NCBI GenBank assembly: GCA_900177435.1
Contig: FXAI01000009.1
Span: forward strand, 1-64,000
Source of the DNA: Alteromonadaceae bacterium Bs31
GTDB taxonomy: Bacteria; Pseudomonadota; Gammaproteobacteria; Pseudomonadales; Cellvibrionaceae
Length of the DNA: 64,000 nucleotides
Direction: 5' to 3'
Shown here: piece after piece, positions 36,478 to 46,469 of the stretch
How positions within the stretch are numbered: the stretch's first letter is position 1
Layout: each line of letters opens with the position of its first letter
The notes under the pieces: model-generated
Database searches by the model: none
What the model saw: the letters and a program-made list of their open reading frames with translations, nothing else
What the model was told of the DNA's origin: nothing
Position numbers and translations under genes: made by a program

Positions 36478-38118
36478 CTAAGGCTTGATCAAAAAAATAA
36501 GTGTGCCAAGGCCAAGTAGTAGCACAGCTTCTTTTGTAGAGTTGAATAATTCGGGCGCGGCATCACCAATTAAATACAGGCCTGACAACAGGCAGGCAGC
36601 ACCTGCGGTATTTAAAAGAGTGTTGCTAAGCCGTCTACTGTTTTTTGCTTGTGAGTAACGCAGGGCTTTACTGGCCTCTTTTAGCTCCGGGGCTATTTTT
36701 GCCAATTCCTTTACTTCGTTTAATGTGTCAAAAACCAGGTGGGGAACTTGTGGGAATTTTTCCATCCATTCAGGAGAGTGGTATTTGAAATCCTTCCAGA
36801 GAGTTTTTGGATGGAAGCGGTCGCGCACCCAACGCTCCAAAAAGGGGTGGGCGGTATCCCACAGGTCAAGATCGGGATAGAGCTGCCTGCCGAGCCCTTC
36901 TATATTTAACAGGGTTTTTTGTAGCAGGACCAGTTGCGGCTGCACAGGCATCTGGTAACGTTGTGCGGTTTTAAACAGTGATATTAGCGCTTCGCCGAAG
37001 GAGATTTCCTTTAGGGGTTTTTCAAAGATTGGCTCACAAACCGCTCGAATGGCTGACTCAAAACCAGCAATGGACGTTGTGCGTGGTACCCAACCGCTCA
37101 ACACGTGCAGCTCTGCCACCTGGCGATAATCTCTACGAAACATGGCGAGCAGGTTGCGTGCAAGATAATATTGATCCTCTCGCGTAAGTGTGCCCACTAT
37201 TGCCATATCCACAGCGATATAGCTAGGCTTCTCTGGGGTCTCTTTGGAAATAAATACGTTGCCCGGGTGCATGTCCGCATGGAAAAAATTGTGTTCAAAC
37301 ACCTGAGTAAAAAAAACTTCTACTCCTCTTTCGGCAAGTAGTTTCAGGTTGGTATTTTGTGCTTTAATTTGCGCCATATCGGAAACGGAAATACCATAAA
37401 TGCGCTCCAATACCAGTACGTTGCGGGTACTGTAGTCCCAATAGACCTGAGGAATGTAAAGCAGCGAGGAATTTTCGAAGTTACGGCGCAATTGCGAGGC
37501 ATTGGCACCTTCTCGCGCCAAGTCGAGTTCATCAAAAATGGTAGATCTATAATCATCAACCACTTCAACGGGGCGAAAACGCTTACCATCACTGGCAAAG
37601 CTTTCTACAAGCTGCGCAAGCATACGTAGCAGTTGAGTGTCTTTTTCGATTATGGGTTCCAGGCCGGGGCGAATCACTTTAACCACTACCTCTTCACCAC
37701 TGTGAAGCACTGCGGTGTGAACCTGGGCAACTGAGGCAGACGCGAGGGGCTGTGGGTCGAATGCTTTAAATAGATTGTCGACACTGTCTTTGAGGTTAAG
37801 CTCTACAATGTCAATAAAGGTCTCGCTGCTGAAGGGTGCAACGTTATCCTGGAGGTGATCCAGCTCTTCAATAATATCTGCTGGGATGAGGTCTGGTCTG
37901 GTGGACAGTAGCTGGCCGAACTTAACGAATATTGGCCCCAGTTCTTCAAGGGCATGCCTTAGCCTTTTTCCACGAGTTTGCTTCGCTTGCGGGTAAAGTC
38001 GGTAAACCTGTAGGCACAGCTGCAGCCAGCGAGGGCTGTGGGAATGATGTAAAAATTCATCCAGCCGGTAGCGACCTATAGTGTGTAGTATCTGAAATAA
38101 ACGAAAAAGCTTTGCCAC
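36478..38118 (-). CDS. ubiB: Ubiquinone biosynthesis protein UbiB (ADCK-like kinase)
   Basis: The 546-residue atypical kinase has the KxGQ motif in FVKFGQLLSTRPDLIP, an Ala-rich loop (PLASASVAQVHTA), HADMHPGN in the catalytic loop, and two C-terminal membrane helices (about 500-545). UbiB is needed for ubiquinone synthesis and has ATPase activity that probably helps extract lipid precursors. It ends the ubiE-ubiJ-ubiB series. Confidence 0.97.
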   Translation of the reverse strand: MAKLFRLFQILHTIGRYRLDEFLHHSHSPRWLQLCLQVYRLYPQAKQTRGKRLRHALEELGPIFVKFGQLLSTRPDLIPADIIEELDHLQDNVAPFSSETFIDIVELNLKDSVDNLFKAFDPQPLASASVAQVHTAVLHSGEEVVVKVIRPGLEPIIEKDTQLLRMLAQLVESFASDGKRFRPVEVVDDYRSTIFDELDLAREGANASQLRRNFENSSLLYIPQVYWDYSTRNVLVLERIYGISVSDMAQIKAQNTNLKLLAERGVEVFFTQVFEHNFFHADMHPGNVFISKETPEKPSYIAVDMAIVGTLTREDQYYLARNLLAMFRRDYRQVAELHVLSGWVPRTTSIAGFESAIRAVCEPIFEKPLKEISFGEALISLFKTAQRYQMPVQPQLVLLQKTLLNIEGLGRQLYPDLDLWDTAHPFLERWVRDRFHPKTLWKDFKYHSPEWMEKFPQVPHLVFDTLNEVKELAKIAPELKEASKALRYSQAKNSRRLSNTLLNTAGAACLLSGLYLIGDAAPELFNSTKEAVLLLGLGTLIFLIKP

Positions 38119-38289
38119 GCTGGGTTACATTCCTATTGTTTCTGTTTTTGCTACTTTATTAACCTGGCAAATAAGTAGATTACCCTGGTCGATGTGTTGA
38201 TCCCCATAAAGCCTGGCGGCTTTGTGCGAAAACCGAAGCGCTGCCGCGAACCTTTCTGGGTTCGATTGGATGCATGCTGGCATCCAGGG

Positions 38290-38928
38290 TTAACTTGATG
38301 GCTTTAGTTGCTGAAGTTGCTGACTTTGTAAAAGCTTGATACGTGCGTCCAAGCGTTCTGTTTTTTGACGCAATTCTTCAACTTCCCTGCTGAAGCTTTC
38401 CACTTCAGTTCTGTGCGGAAGGGCTTGAAGTTCTTCCGTCAGAAATTCTGCGATAAAACTCGGCAATAGTTTACCGCGAGGCAGTAGCCAAGCCAGGCCG
38501 TTTTTCCCTAGTCGTGCGATTTGGTGTGCAGGTAAATCTCCGACTAATGACGACAGGGCGTCTTCCCAGTCTATATCGAGGTCTTTAACAATCTGCTGAT
38601 ATTCCGCGAGTAAAGCAACTTGCCCCTCCACTCTCACACCACTTTCCGCGAGCGAGGGAGCGTTGTTGATCAGCAGGCCGGACAGATTGATAAAAGACCC
38701 ATTTAATGCGGTTGTGGCTTCACCATCTTGGTGGGCACTGACGGATATTCGCTGTTGGTTGGCGGAGATGAATAAATTAAAAGTCGGTTGTTCGCATTTA
38801 ATGGCCAGGGTTTTGTCTTCTACCTGTTTAAGTTTTGCTCGTGTACCGGGGTCGAATTTTAGCGCTGTATTTATAGCGCTTTCCAGGCTGAGAGCGAGTG
38901 CGCTTGCTAGGCTCGGGTCCGTAAACAT
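38290..38928 (-). CDS. ubiJ: Ubiquinone biosynthesis accessory factor UbiJ (SCP2 domain)
   Basis: The 212-residue protein has an SCP2-like lipid-binding N-terminal domain (about 10-130), a middle with DWEDALSSLVGDLPAHQIA, and a C-terminal coiled-coil (VEELRQKTERLDARI). UbiJ binds ubiquinone intermediates in the soluble Ubi complex. It lies between ubiE and ubiB, with 171 bp before ubiB. That gap holds a small hairpin without a T run. Confidence 0.94.
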   Translation of the reverse strand: MFTDPSLASALALSLESAINTALKFDPGTRAKLKQVEDKTLAIKCEQPTFNLFISANQQRISVSAHQDGEATTALNGSFINLSGLLINNAPSLAESGVRVEGQVALLAEYQQIVKDLDIDWEDALSSLVGDLPAHQIARLGKNGLAWLLPRGKLLPSFIAEFLTEELQALPHRTEVESFSREVEELRQKTERLDARIKLLQSQQLQQLKPSS

Positions 38929-38942
38929 TCCGTATCGGCCCT

Positions 38943-39710
38943 CTACGCCTTGATGCCTTTGTGAAGTGCTACAACGCCGCCTGTCATGTTGTAATATTTC
39001 GCTTCGCTAAAGCCCGCAGTTTTCATCATGCCTTTTAACGTTTCCTGATCCGGGTGCATACGAATACTTTCGGCTAAGTATCGATAGCTGTCGGCATCAT
39101 TGGTAATGAGCTTACCCATTAAAGGTAACATGGTGAACGAATAGGCATCATAGGCTTTTTTCAGCAAGGTATTTTTAGGTTTGGAAAACTCCAGCACTAA
39201 TAAACGGCCGCCCGGTTTGAGTACGCGAAACATGGAGGCAAGTGCCAGGTCTTTGTCCGTGACATTGCGCAAGCCAAAGGCGATGGTAATGCAGTCGAAA
39301 TAGTTGTCCGGGAAAGGCAGGTATTGCGCGTCTGCCTGGGTAAACTGCACATTGCCCGCAATGCCATGATCGATTAACTTGTCTCGGCCAACTTTTAACA
39401 TGGAGTCGTTAATATCGGCCAATACAACCTGGCCTTGCTCTCCTACAATACGTGAAAATTTCGCTGTCAGGTCGCCGGTACCACCAGCGATGTCGAGCAC
39501 TCTATTGCCGGCCCTCACGCCAGAAAGCTCGATGGTGAACTTTTTCCAAATGCGATGTACGCCACCTGACATTAAGTCGTTCATCAGGTCATATTTACTG
39601 GCCACCGAGTGAAAAACGTCAGCCACGCGCTCGGCTTTTTCTTCGACGTTGACGGTCTGGTAACCGAAGTGGGTGGTTTTATCTGTTGCGCCGTCGGCCT
39701 TGCTTGACAT
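38943..39710 (-). CDS. ubiE: Ubiquinone/menaquinone C-methyltransferase UbiE
   Basis: The 255-residue class I methyltransferase has SAM motif [12 protein letters not shown], the [11 protein letters not shown] segment and the family signature FGLRNVTD, with RMHPDQETL near the C-terminus. It carries out the C-methylation step in quinone synthesis. It is 14 bp upstream of ubiJ. Confidence 0.97.
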   Translation of the reverse strand: MSSKADGATDKTTHFGYQTVNVEEKAERVADVFHSVASKYDLMNDLMSGGVHRIWKKFTIELSGVRAGNRVLDIAGGTGDLTAKFSRIVGEQGQVVLADINDSMLKVGRDKLIDHGIAGNVQFTQADAQYLPFPDNYFDCITIAFGLRNVTDKDLALASMFRVLKPGGRLLVLEFSKPKNTLLKKAYDAYSFTMLPLMGKLITNDADSYRYLAESIRMHPDQETLKGMMKTAGFSEAKYYNMTGGVVALHKGIKA

Positions 39711-39780
39711 GTTTTGCTGCCCTGAAGTTGGAGGGGCTTATTGTAGCGCAGAATGGGTGTGGGAGCGTTATTTTACCCGG

Positions 39781-40182
39781 CTATTCGGGCTCTACCCAGC
39801 GAACGGTAGAGGTGATGGCGGCCTCTGCCTGTTCAGCTTCGCTTGCCTTATGCTGTTCGACCTTTTGCTGGTACTGTTGCCACTTTTCTTGCTGATGCGA
39901 GCAAAGCTGGTACAGGTAGGGCCAGGCGTAAATGCCTGAGTCATGGCCATCGCTGAATATAAGCTTTATGGCGTAGTTGCCTTGAGGCTCTATGCCTGTG
40001 ATGGTGACGTTTTCCTTGTTGAGTTGCAGCACTTCTTCACCGGCTCCATGGCCTTTGACTTCCGCGGAGGGAGAGTGAACACGAAGGTACTCCGCTGGCA
40101 GATGGAATACCTCCTCAGCAAAAACGAGCTCCAAAATGCAGGATTTTCGGTGCAGCTTAATTTTGCTGGGTACGGGGCTCAC
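39781..40182 (-). CDS. DUF971 family protein
   Basis: This 133-residue protein resembles the small N-terminal domain of gamma-butyrobetaine hydroxylases (DUF971): LRVHSPSAEVKGHG, YAIKLIFSDGHDSGIYAWPYLYQL. Free-standing members next to hslVU are common; roles in iron-sulfur or metal handling have been suggested but not proven. It starts 12 bp after hslU and is probably co-transcribed. Confidence 0.9.
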   Translation of the reverse strand: MSPVPSKIKLHRKSCILELVFAEEVFHLPAEYLRVHSPSAEVKGHGAGEEVLQLNKENVTITGIEPQGNYAIKLIFSDGHDSGIYAWPYLYQLCSHQQEKWQQYQQKVEQHKASEAEQAEAAITSTVRWVEPE

Positions 40183-40194
40183 GACAGGGCCTGC

Positions 40195-41511
40195 TTAGAG
40201 AATAAAGCGACTGAGGTCTTCATCTTTAGCAAGCTCCGCCAGTTGCTCGTCTACGAAGGCCGCGTCGATGGTAACGCTGAGGTTTGCGTTATCTGTTTCA
40301 AAGGACACTGTTTCAAGCAGTTTTTCCAACACGGTGTGCAGACGCCGAGCGCCGATGTTCTCGGTATTCTCATTCACTTCATAGGCGGTTTCAGCGATAC
40401 GCCGAATGCCCTCGGGGGTAAACTGCAGCTGTATATCCTCGGTGGAAAGAAGTGCCTGGTGTTGCTCTGTAAGTGAGGCATCTGGCTCTGTGAGAATACG
40501 CTCAAAGTCCTCTGGCGTAAGGGCTTCCAGTTCAACGCGGATGGGAAGTCGCCCCTGCAGTTCAGGAATTAGGTCCGATGGTTTGGACAGGTGAAATGCG
40601 CCAGAGGCAATAAATAAAATATGATCGGTTTTGATCATGCCGTGCTTGGTGCTTACGGTGCAGCCTTCAATGAGTGGCAGCAAATCCCGTTGCACACCTT
40701 CGCGGCTTACATCCGCGCCACTGGTGCCTTCACGCTTTGCAACTTTGTCAATCTCGTCGAGAAAAACTATACCGTTTTGTTCTGCCGCATCAATGGCTTG
40801 GGCCTTAAGCTCATCTTCGTTAATCAGCTTGGCAGCTTCTTCATCAGTCAGTTTTTTTAAGGCCTTCTCAACATTCATCTTGGCCTTTTTTGTTTTACCG
40901 GATGACATAGTGGAAAACATATTCTGCAGCTGGCTGCTCATGTCTTCCATACCGGGTGGGGCCATGATTTCAACGCCTACGCTGGCCGCAGACACCTCGA
41001 TTTCAATTTCCTTATCGTTCAGTTCGCCTTCCCTGAGTTTCTTGCGAAATATTTGTCGGGTATTGCTTTCGTGCTGCTGTTCGCCGTCTGTGCGGGCGGG
41101 TGGCAGCAGTGCGTCTAACACCCGGTCTTCCGCGGCATCAACCGCCCGGTGGCGGCATTTGGCCATTTCCTGTTCGCGGAACAGCTTAATGCTTCTATCT
41201 ACTAGGTCGCGCACGATGGACTCTACATCGCGTCCAACGTAGCCCACTTCAGTAAATTTGGTGGCTTCCACTTTTATAAAGGGCGCGTTTGCCAGCTTGG
41301 CCAGGCGGCGGGCTATCTCGGTTTTACCTACGCCGGTTGGGCCTATCATAAGAATATTTTTAGGGGTTATTTCGTTGCGCAGGGTTTTATCCAACTGCAT
41401 ACGCCGCCAGCGGTTGCGCAGAGCAATGGCCACAGCTTTTTTTGCGGCCTGTTGGCCAACGATGTGTTTGTCCAGTTCGTGGACGATTTCCCGGGGTGTC
41501 ATCTGAGACAT
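40195..41511 (-). CDS. hslU: ATP-dependent protease ATPase subunit HslU
   Basis: The 438-residue AAA+ unfoldase has Walker A GPTGVGKT, Walker [10 protein letters not shown], the pore motif region GYVGRDVE, an inserted I-domain and the C-terminal DLSRFIL tail that docks into HslV. It unfolds substrates for HslV. It lies 40 bp after hslV in the usual operon. Confidence 0.98.
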   Translation of the reverse strand: MSQMTPREIVHELDKHIVGQQAAKKAVAIALRNRWRRMQLDKTLRNEITPKNILMIGPTGVGKTEIARRLAKLANAPFIKVEATKFTEVGYVGRDVESIVRDLVDRSIKLFREQEMAKCRHRAVDAAEDRVLDALLPPARTDGEQQHESNTRQIFRKKLREGELNDKEIEIEVSAASVGVEIMAPPGMEDMSSQLQNMFSTMSSGKTKKAKMNVEKALKKLTDEEAAKLINEDELKAQAIDAAEQNGIVFLDEIDKVAKREGTSGADVSREGVQRDLLPLIEGCTVSTKHGMIKTDHILFIASGAFHLSKPSDLIPELQGRLPIRVELEALTPEDFERILTEPDASLTEQHQALLSTEDIQLQFTPEGIRRIAETAYEVNENTENIGARRLHTVLEKLLETVSFETDNANLSVTIDAAFVDEQLAELAKDEDLSRFIL

Positions 41512-41551
41512 GTATTACAACCTTATAAATTGGTAGCGTAGCGCTGCTCCG

Positions 41552-42091
41552 TTAGTACTCTAATTGCTCTATGGTGAAGTTGTGATTGGTATAGACACAC
41601 ACATCGCCCGCGATGGTGAGACTTTTCTTCACGATTTCTGTTGCGGATAGCTCAGTATTGTCTTGCAGGGCGCGAGCTGCAGACTGAGCGAAGGCACCGC
41701 CTGAGCCAATGGCGATTAAATCATTTTCCGGCTGAATCACATCGCCGTTGCCTGTGATGATTAGCGAGGCGTCTTTATCTGCCACCGCCAGCAAGGCCTC
41801 CAGGCGACGCAATGCGCGATCTGTGCGCCAGTCTTTGGCCAGTTCCACGGCGGCGCGCACCAATTGGCCATTGTGAGATTCCAGCTTGGCTTCAAAGCGC
41901 TCGAACAGAGTGAAAGCATCAGCTGTGCCTCCGGCAAAACCTGCTAGCACTTGGTCTTTATAAAGCCTGCGTACTTTGCGCGCATTGCCTTTCATGATGG
42001 TATTGCCAAGGGAGACCTGGCCATCGCCGCCAATCACCACTTGGTTATTTCGACGAACAGAGAGAATGGTGGTACCGCGATATTGTTCCAC
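41552..42091 (-). CDS. hslV: ATP-dependent protease proteolytic subunit HslV
   Basis: The 179-residue threonine peptidase has MEQYRG followed by TTILSVRR; the first Thr after the short propeptide is the N-terminal nucleophile once processed. GDGQVSLG and [16 protein letters not shown] are family motifs. It forms the HslUV proteasome-like protease with the downstream gene. Confidence 0.97.
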   Translation of the reverse strand: MEQYRGTTILSVRRNNQVVIGGDGQVSLGNTIMKGNARKVRRLYKDQVLAGFAGGTADAFTLFERFEAKLESHNGQLVRAAVELAKDWRTDRALRRLEALLAVADKDASLIITGNGDVIQPENDLIAIGSGGAFAQSAARALQDNTELSATEIVKKSLTIAGDVCVYTNHNFTIEQLEY

Positions 42092-42162
42092 TAGCGATCC
42101 TTAAACGAGGGTGCAAAGCCCTCTAAGTGGGGCTGGTTTTGGGGGAATTCAAGCAGCAATTT

Positions 42163-42741
42163 CTATTGCGTTGTGCTTGGTGCCCGCTTCAATACTAAGG
42201 CTTCGTATCGATTTTCGACCAAAGTGCTGCGAGCCGCGGCCAGCTGAGAGCGAGAAGTAAACGGGCCCACTAATACCCGGTGCCAGGTTTGGCCGTTACG
42301 GATCCGGGCCTTTTCTACTTCTGCCTGCAAATTAAGGAGGATCAGCTCCACTTTGAGTTGCTCTGCGTCATCGGCCTCTCTAAAGGAGGCGACCTGCAGA
42401 ATGTATTCCTGCGGGCTTTGTTGCTCACCCTCTTTGCCCTTTTCCTGCTGAAGCTCTGAAAAATCCGGAATGCTAATCTTTGTTTCTTTCAGGATTTCAT
42501 AAAAATCGAATCGTGGTTCGCTGGGCTTGGCTTGCTGTTTTTCCGCTTTGGGCGCCTGTTTTTCTGCAGATTTGTGAGCCACTTTCTGCACCGGGTCCAG
42601 CTCGGAGAGGCGCATCAAAAACATTACAAAAGCCCCTAAAACACAGCCCGTAAATAGCCATACCCAAGCGGGAACACGGGGTTCCTGCGCGGCTTTGCGG
42701 CTGGCGTGTGTTCGGCTTTTGCGGTTGTAGCTCTTACTCAT
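42163..42741 (-). CDS. FtsN-like SPOR-domain protein
   Basis: The 192-residue protein has a short basic cytoplasmic tail, one membrane helix (about 27-44), a Lys/Ala/Gln-rich linker and a C-terminal SPOR domain (about 108-185) that would bind denuded septal glycan. Position upstream of hslV matches the FtsN-like gene of pseudomonads. In those genomes argS follows; here it does not. Confidence 0.92.
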   Translation of the reverse strand: MSKSYNRKSRTHASRKAAQEPRVPAWVWLFTGCVLGAFVMFLMRLSELDPVQKVAHKSAEKQAPKAEKQQAKPSEPRFDFYEILKETKISIPDFSELQQEKGKEGEQQSPQEYILQVASFREADDAEQLKVELILLNLQAEVEKARIRNGQTWHRVLVGPFTSRSQLAAARSTLVENRYEALVLKRAPSTTQ

Positions 42742-42769
42742 AGGGGGATTTAGTGCAGGTTTGGCGCGT

Positions 42770-43024
42770 ATGGTTGTATTTAAGCTAGGTAATTACAGGC
42801 ATTGTAAAGCCTACCATAAGATATTAACTATAATATGGATTTCTTTAATACTTTTATTGGTTTACGTCTATAACTTAATATATTATCGAGTTTATTATGT
42901 AGTGAATTGTAAGGCCGGTAAGCTACAACGCTCTCAATTTGCTACATTACCATTTAGGCCAATGTTAAACACCCATGCTAAACGGCCAGCCGACTTAATT
43001 TATCTGAACTGGGAAGAGCCATGA
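42770..43024 (+). CDS. Possible small membrane protein
   Basis: An 84-codon frame starts at an ATG at 42770 and stops at a TGA overlapping the ATG of the next gene (ATGA). It contains one hydrophobic stretch (ILTIIWISLILLLVYVY). The DNA is AT-rich, no clear ribosome-binding site precedes it, and no family is recognised. It could be a real leader gene of the lipoprotein or a chance frame in the promoter region. Confidence 0.22.
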   Translation: MVVFKLGNYRHCKAYHKILTIIWISLILLLVYVYNLIYYRVYYVVNCKAGKLQRSQFATLPFRPMLNTHAKRPADLIYLNWEEP

Positions 43025-44148
43025 TTAGAACTATTTTTCAGAGAGTGCCATTTCTGCTTGCAGCGCTTTTGTCTTTGCTGGCCGGGTGTGGCGGCGCGCC
43101 GGGCGACAATCCGAATTATACGACCGGTACCAGTACTATTACAGACGATGTGCCTGTAATTAGCTTTGTTTCCGCAACACCTGATCAGCTTTCCATTGCT
43201 GGGCAGGGTGGGGACGATGCTTCCGTAGTCATTTTCAAAGTTACAAATCAGGAAGGCAGTCCTGTTGGCGGCGCGACAGTCGATTTTGAGCTGAGTGAGG
43301 GCGTGGGGAGTGTGGAGCTGGTGACTGTTAGCGCTACCAGTGCGTCCAATGGCGAAGTAAAAACTACCGTGCGGAGCGGAGCGACAGCGGTCTCTCTTTT
43401 CGTATCTGCTCAGTTGAGGGGAACCGATACTGTTTCTTATTCTGATGAGCTTACAGTATCTACTTCTGGATTTTACGGAGAGTATTTCCGTATTGGAGTT
43501 ATTACTGAAGGGGACCCTTATGCCAGTGCTGGCGTGTCGTCTTCTCCTTACTTTAAAAATCCACTTATCCCCAGCTCGAATGCCGCTTATACCCTAGTGA
43601 AGGCCGCAGATATTGTGGGTGTAGACTATGAGCTTCAGCTCATACTGAGGGACCAATTTGGTCACAAGGTTAGGGATGGAGCGCGGGTCACCGTAGTCAG
43701 CCCGCAGACAGGCTTGATTATTCCATCAGCATGCACATCCCAAGATGGCATTTGTAAAACAACATGGACAACGACGGATTGGTTCACCCCGGGTACCGAG
43801 GTTTTCGTTATGGCCTATGCCAGTGGCGCAGAGCCATTTGTCGACGCTAACGGTAATAATATCTATGATTTAGGTGAGGTGTTTCTAGATTACCCGGAGG
43901 CCTATATCGATTACAATATGAATGGAGTTTTTGACCCCGGAGAGTTTTACTTGGATTCAAATAAGAATAATTTGTACGATACAGAAGGAAATGGAGCTTG
44001 GGACGGTCCTTGCCTGAGTGGTACCTGTGAAGGGGAAATAGCGACAATTATTTGGGACACTGTTGCTTTGGTACTAGAAGAGTGCCCCGTTGAAGACTGC
44101 CCTGAACCTACAGCTGAACCTACAGCTGAACCTACAGCTGAACTCTAA
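43021..44148 (+). CDS. Ig-like (Big_1-type) lipoprotein with calcium-loop-like repeats
   Basis: The 375-residue protein has a signal peptide with lipobox LAGC, an Ig-like domain (about 40-160; FKVTNQEGSPVGGATVDFEL is typical of Big_1/invasin repeats), a second Ig-like part (about 195-275), and a segment with three Asp-rich loops (DANGNNIYDLGE, DYNMNGVFDPGE, DSNKNNLYDTEGN) like EF-hand or dockerin calcium loops. It ends in PTAEPTAEPTAEL, encoded by a 12-bp direct repeat. A surface or periplasmic structural role is inferred. Its last bases overlap the convergent priA end. It occupies the place of argS in the Pseudomonas order. Confidence 0.85.
   Translation: MIRTIFQRVPFLLAALLSLLAGCGGAPGDNPNYTTGTSTITDDVPVISFVSATPDQLSIAGQGGDDASVVIFKVTNQEGSPVGGATVDFELSEGVGSVELVTVSATSASNGEVKTTVRSGATAVSLFVSAQLRGTDTVSYSDELTVSTSGFYGEYFRIGVITEGDPYASAGVSSSPYFKNPLIPSSNAAYTLVKAADIVGVDYELQLILRDQFGHKVRDGARVTVVSPQTGLIIPSACTSQDGICKTTWTTTDWFTPGTEVFVMAYASGAEPFVDANGNNIYDLGEVFLDYPEAYIDYNMNGVFDPGEFYLDSNKNNLYDTEGNGAWDGPCLSGTCEGEIATIIWDTVALVLEECPVEDCPEPTAEPTAEPTAEL
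44102..44142 (+). repeat. 12-bp tandem repeat at the lipoprotein C-terminus
   Basis: CCTACAGCTGAA is repeated three times, the last copy altered at its end, coding for PTAE units just before the stop. The copy number could vary by slippage without a frameshift, because 12 is a multiple of 3. Confidence 0.85.
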
Positions 44149-46373
44149 ACCTCCAGTGCATCCACATCCACAGACCAGCGTGCCCGCTTAGAAAGCGCAT
44201 GCTGGTCGATTCTTTCCAGTGCTTTATCGAGCACTTGCTGTAACTCAGCACGAGAATCGCACATAAGCTGAAACTGGTAACGATAACGTTCATTTACTTT
44301 TTCCATGCGCGAAGGAATAGGCCCTAGATAACGAACTGAGGGTGAGGGTGGCGCAATGTCGACGAAGGTTTTTCCAACCATACTTAAAAATTCTCTAGCG
44401 ATTTCTGCGCGCTTTGACTCTGCGCGAAACATTGCCATGTAAGTGATGGGTGGTAGCTTGGATATCTGCCGCTCTTTGAGTAGCTCTCTGGCAAAGAGGT
44501 GGTATCCCTTGCTCAGCAGCAACTCCAGTAAGGGGTGGTCCGGTGTGTGACTTTGAATCAGCACCGTGCCGGCAATCTCCTCTCTGCCTGCCCGGCCTGC
44601 TACCTGAGTAATAAGCTGCCCCATACGCTCCGGCCCACGGAAATCGGCACTTAACAAACCCTGATCACAGTCAACCACAACCACCAGGGCTATTTTGGGT
44701 AAATGATGGCCCTTGGCCAGCATCTGTGTGCCTATTAAAATGCAGGGCTCGCCCTTGGCTACCACTTCCAGATATTCGCTCAGCGCCTGCTTTCTCTGGG
44801 TGCTGTCTCGGTCGACTCTTATCACCTGCACTTGCGGAAACTGTGCTTGCAGCCACTGTTCGGTTTGTTCCGTGCCGAGCCCCTTCGGGGTGAGTTGGTG
44901 GTTGTTGCACTCGGGGCAGTGCCGGTTTATGGCTTGCTGTCTGCCGCAGTGGTGGCAGTGTAGGTGCGGTGGTGAGCGGTGCAGGGTCAGTTGTGCGTCG
45001 CAATTGCGACAGCCCGCGTGCCAGCCGCAGTTGTGACAGAGCAGTGTTGGCGCGTAACCTCTACGGTTAATAAATATCATTACCTGATGACCATTACTAA
45101 GCGTATTGGCAATAGCGCTAATGGCGTCTTGGCACAGGCCGGCTGTGAGGGCTTTTTGCCTCAGGTCAACGAGGTGGATAGACGGCGGCTTTGCGACTCC
45201 CGCGCGTTTGGTTAGGCGTAAGTGCTGATAGCGGCCGTGGATGGCATTGTGCAGGCTTTCCAGAGAGGGGGTGGCCGAGCCAAGAACAACAGGTATATTT
45301 AGCTTGCTGGCGCGATAAATGGAGAGGTCTCTTGCTGAATAGCGCAGGCCGTCCTGTTGTTTGAAGGAAAGGTCGTGCTCTTCATCGATAATGATAAGCC
45401 CCAGGTCTCTCATGGGGGAAAGGGAGGCCAGACGGGTACCAATAATAATGTGGGCGCAGCCATCCCGTGCTGCGAGCCAGTTTTGTGCGCGTTTAGCCTC
45501 GCTGACGTTGGAGTGGAGTTCAGCTACTTCGCAATTGAAGCGCTGGCGCACACGCATAACGGTCTGTGGTGTTAGGCCTATCTCAGGAATAAGTATCAGG
45601 GCTTGCTTGCCCGCTTGCAGCACGCGGGCAACCATCTGCAAGTAAACTTCTGTCTTACCGCTTCCCGTTGCGCCTTCCAGCAAATAAGTGTTGAACTGGT
45701 GATAGCGTATTTGATCCAGAGCCACTTGCTGCTCTGCTGTGAGCGCGGGGCTTTCCTGGCTGAGGAGTTGCTCGCCAGAGAGGCCAGAATTAAGCGTTTC
45801 AAGCACAAGCTCCGTTTTTTCAATGAGACCCTTTTTGCTCATGGCCTGGAGAGTCGCATTGCTGATGTTCTGTTGCGCTGCTGCTTCCGCGCTGAGATTC
45901 GAATGTTTGAGCAAGTACTGCAGTGCTTGTTGCTGTTTGGGTGCGCGGGCAAGCGCTGTTTCCGGTAGGCCTTTGCCTTCTGTACTTAGTCTCCATGCTG
46001 GCCTTGTGTTGATACCGGGTTTGCCGTGACGCAGAGCTTGCGGTAGCGCTGTGGAAATGGTTTCGCCAACCGGGTGATGATAATAACGGGCGGCCCATTG
46101 GCACAAGCTGAGCAGCTCAAGAGGGAGCACCGGCTGGCTATCAATTATGGTTTCTACCGGTTTAATTTTGGATGGGTCGTAGGTGGCGGTTTTTTGCACG
46201 CTAAGTACAAGCCCAATCAACAATTGTTGACCAAATTTAACCTCCACCCTTCTGCCAATAAAGCTTTGGGCAATGTTATTTTCAAGAATGGGCAGTTGGT
46301 ACTCAAAGAGGCGCCTCAGAGGCACTGGGAGGGCAACGGAACAATAGGTGGCTTGTGAGGGTGGCTTGGTCAT
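44145..46373 (-). CDS. priA: Primosomal protein N' (PriA helicase)
   Basis: The 742-residue helicase has Walker A EGATGSGKTEVYL, the DEEH box IIDEEHD, and an inserted zinc region of eight Cys (CHNCGWHAGCRNC ... CHHCGRQQAINRHCPEC). PriA restarts stalled replication forks by binding D-loops and loading DnaB. The N-terminal 3'-DNA-binding domain is present. It ends within the last four bases of the convergent lipoprotein gene, a tight overlap. Confidence 0.98.
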   Translation of the reverse strand: MTKPPSQATYCSVALPVPLRRLFEYQLPILENNIAQSFIGRRVEVKFGQQLLIGLVLSVQKTATYDPSKIKPVETIIDSQPVLPLELLSLCQWAARYYHHPVGETISTALPQALRHGKPGINTRPAWRLSTEGKGLPETALARAPKQQQALQYLLKHSNLSAEAAAQQNISNATLQAMSKKGLIEKTELVLETLNSGLSGEQLLSQESPALTAEQQVALDQIRYHQFNTYLLEGATGSGKTEVYLQMVARVLQAGKQALILIPEIGLTPQTVMRVRQRFNCEVAELHSNVSEAKRAQNWLAARDGCAHIIIGTRLASLSPMRDLGLIIIDEEHDLSFKQQDGLRYSARDLSIYRASKLNIPVVLGSATPSLESLHNAIHGRYQHLRLTKRAGVAKPPSIHLVDLRQKALTAGLCQDAISAIANTLSNGHQVMIFINRRGYAPTLLCHNCGWHAGCRNCDAQLTLHRSPPHLHCHHCGRQQAINRHCPECNNHQLTPKGLGTEQTEQWLQAQFPQVQVIRVDRDSTQRKQALSEYLEVVAKGEPCILIGTQMLAKGHHLPKIALVVVVDCDQGLLSADFRGPERMGQLITQVAGRAGREEIAGTVLIQSHTPDHPLLELLLSKGYHLFARELLKERQISKLPPITYMAMFRAESKRAEIAREFLSMVGKTFVDIAPPSPSVRYLGPIPSRMEKVNERYRYQFQLMCDSRAELQQVLDKALERIDQHALSKRARWSVDVDALEV

Positions 46374-46411
46374 GGTGAGCTATTGTATTACGGGTAATCC
46401 AATATTCAGGC

Positions 46412-46447
46412 AAAAAAATACCCGCTGTTGAAGTAGCGGGTATTTTG
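46412..46447 (-). terminator. Rho-independent terminator after rpmE
   Basis: On the minus strand AAAATACCCGCT pairs with AGCGGGTATTTT around an eight-base loop and is followed by a T run. It lies just after the rpmE stop. Confidence 0.9.
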
Positions 46448-46469
46448 AGAAATTTTTACGGGATAAGGC

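Noticed and set aside
38267-38286. TGGATG/CATCCA hairpin between ubiB and ubiJ as terminator
   Set aside because: No T run follows on the minus strand, and ubiB is expected to be co-transcribed.
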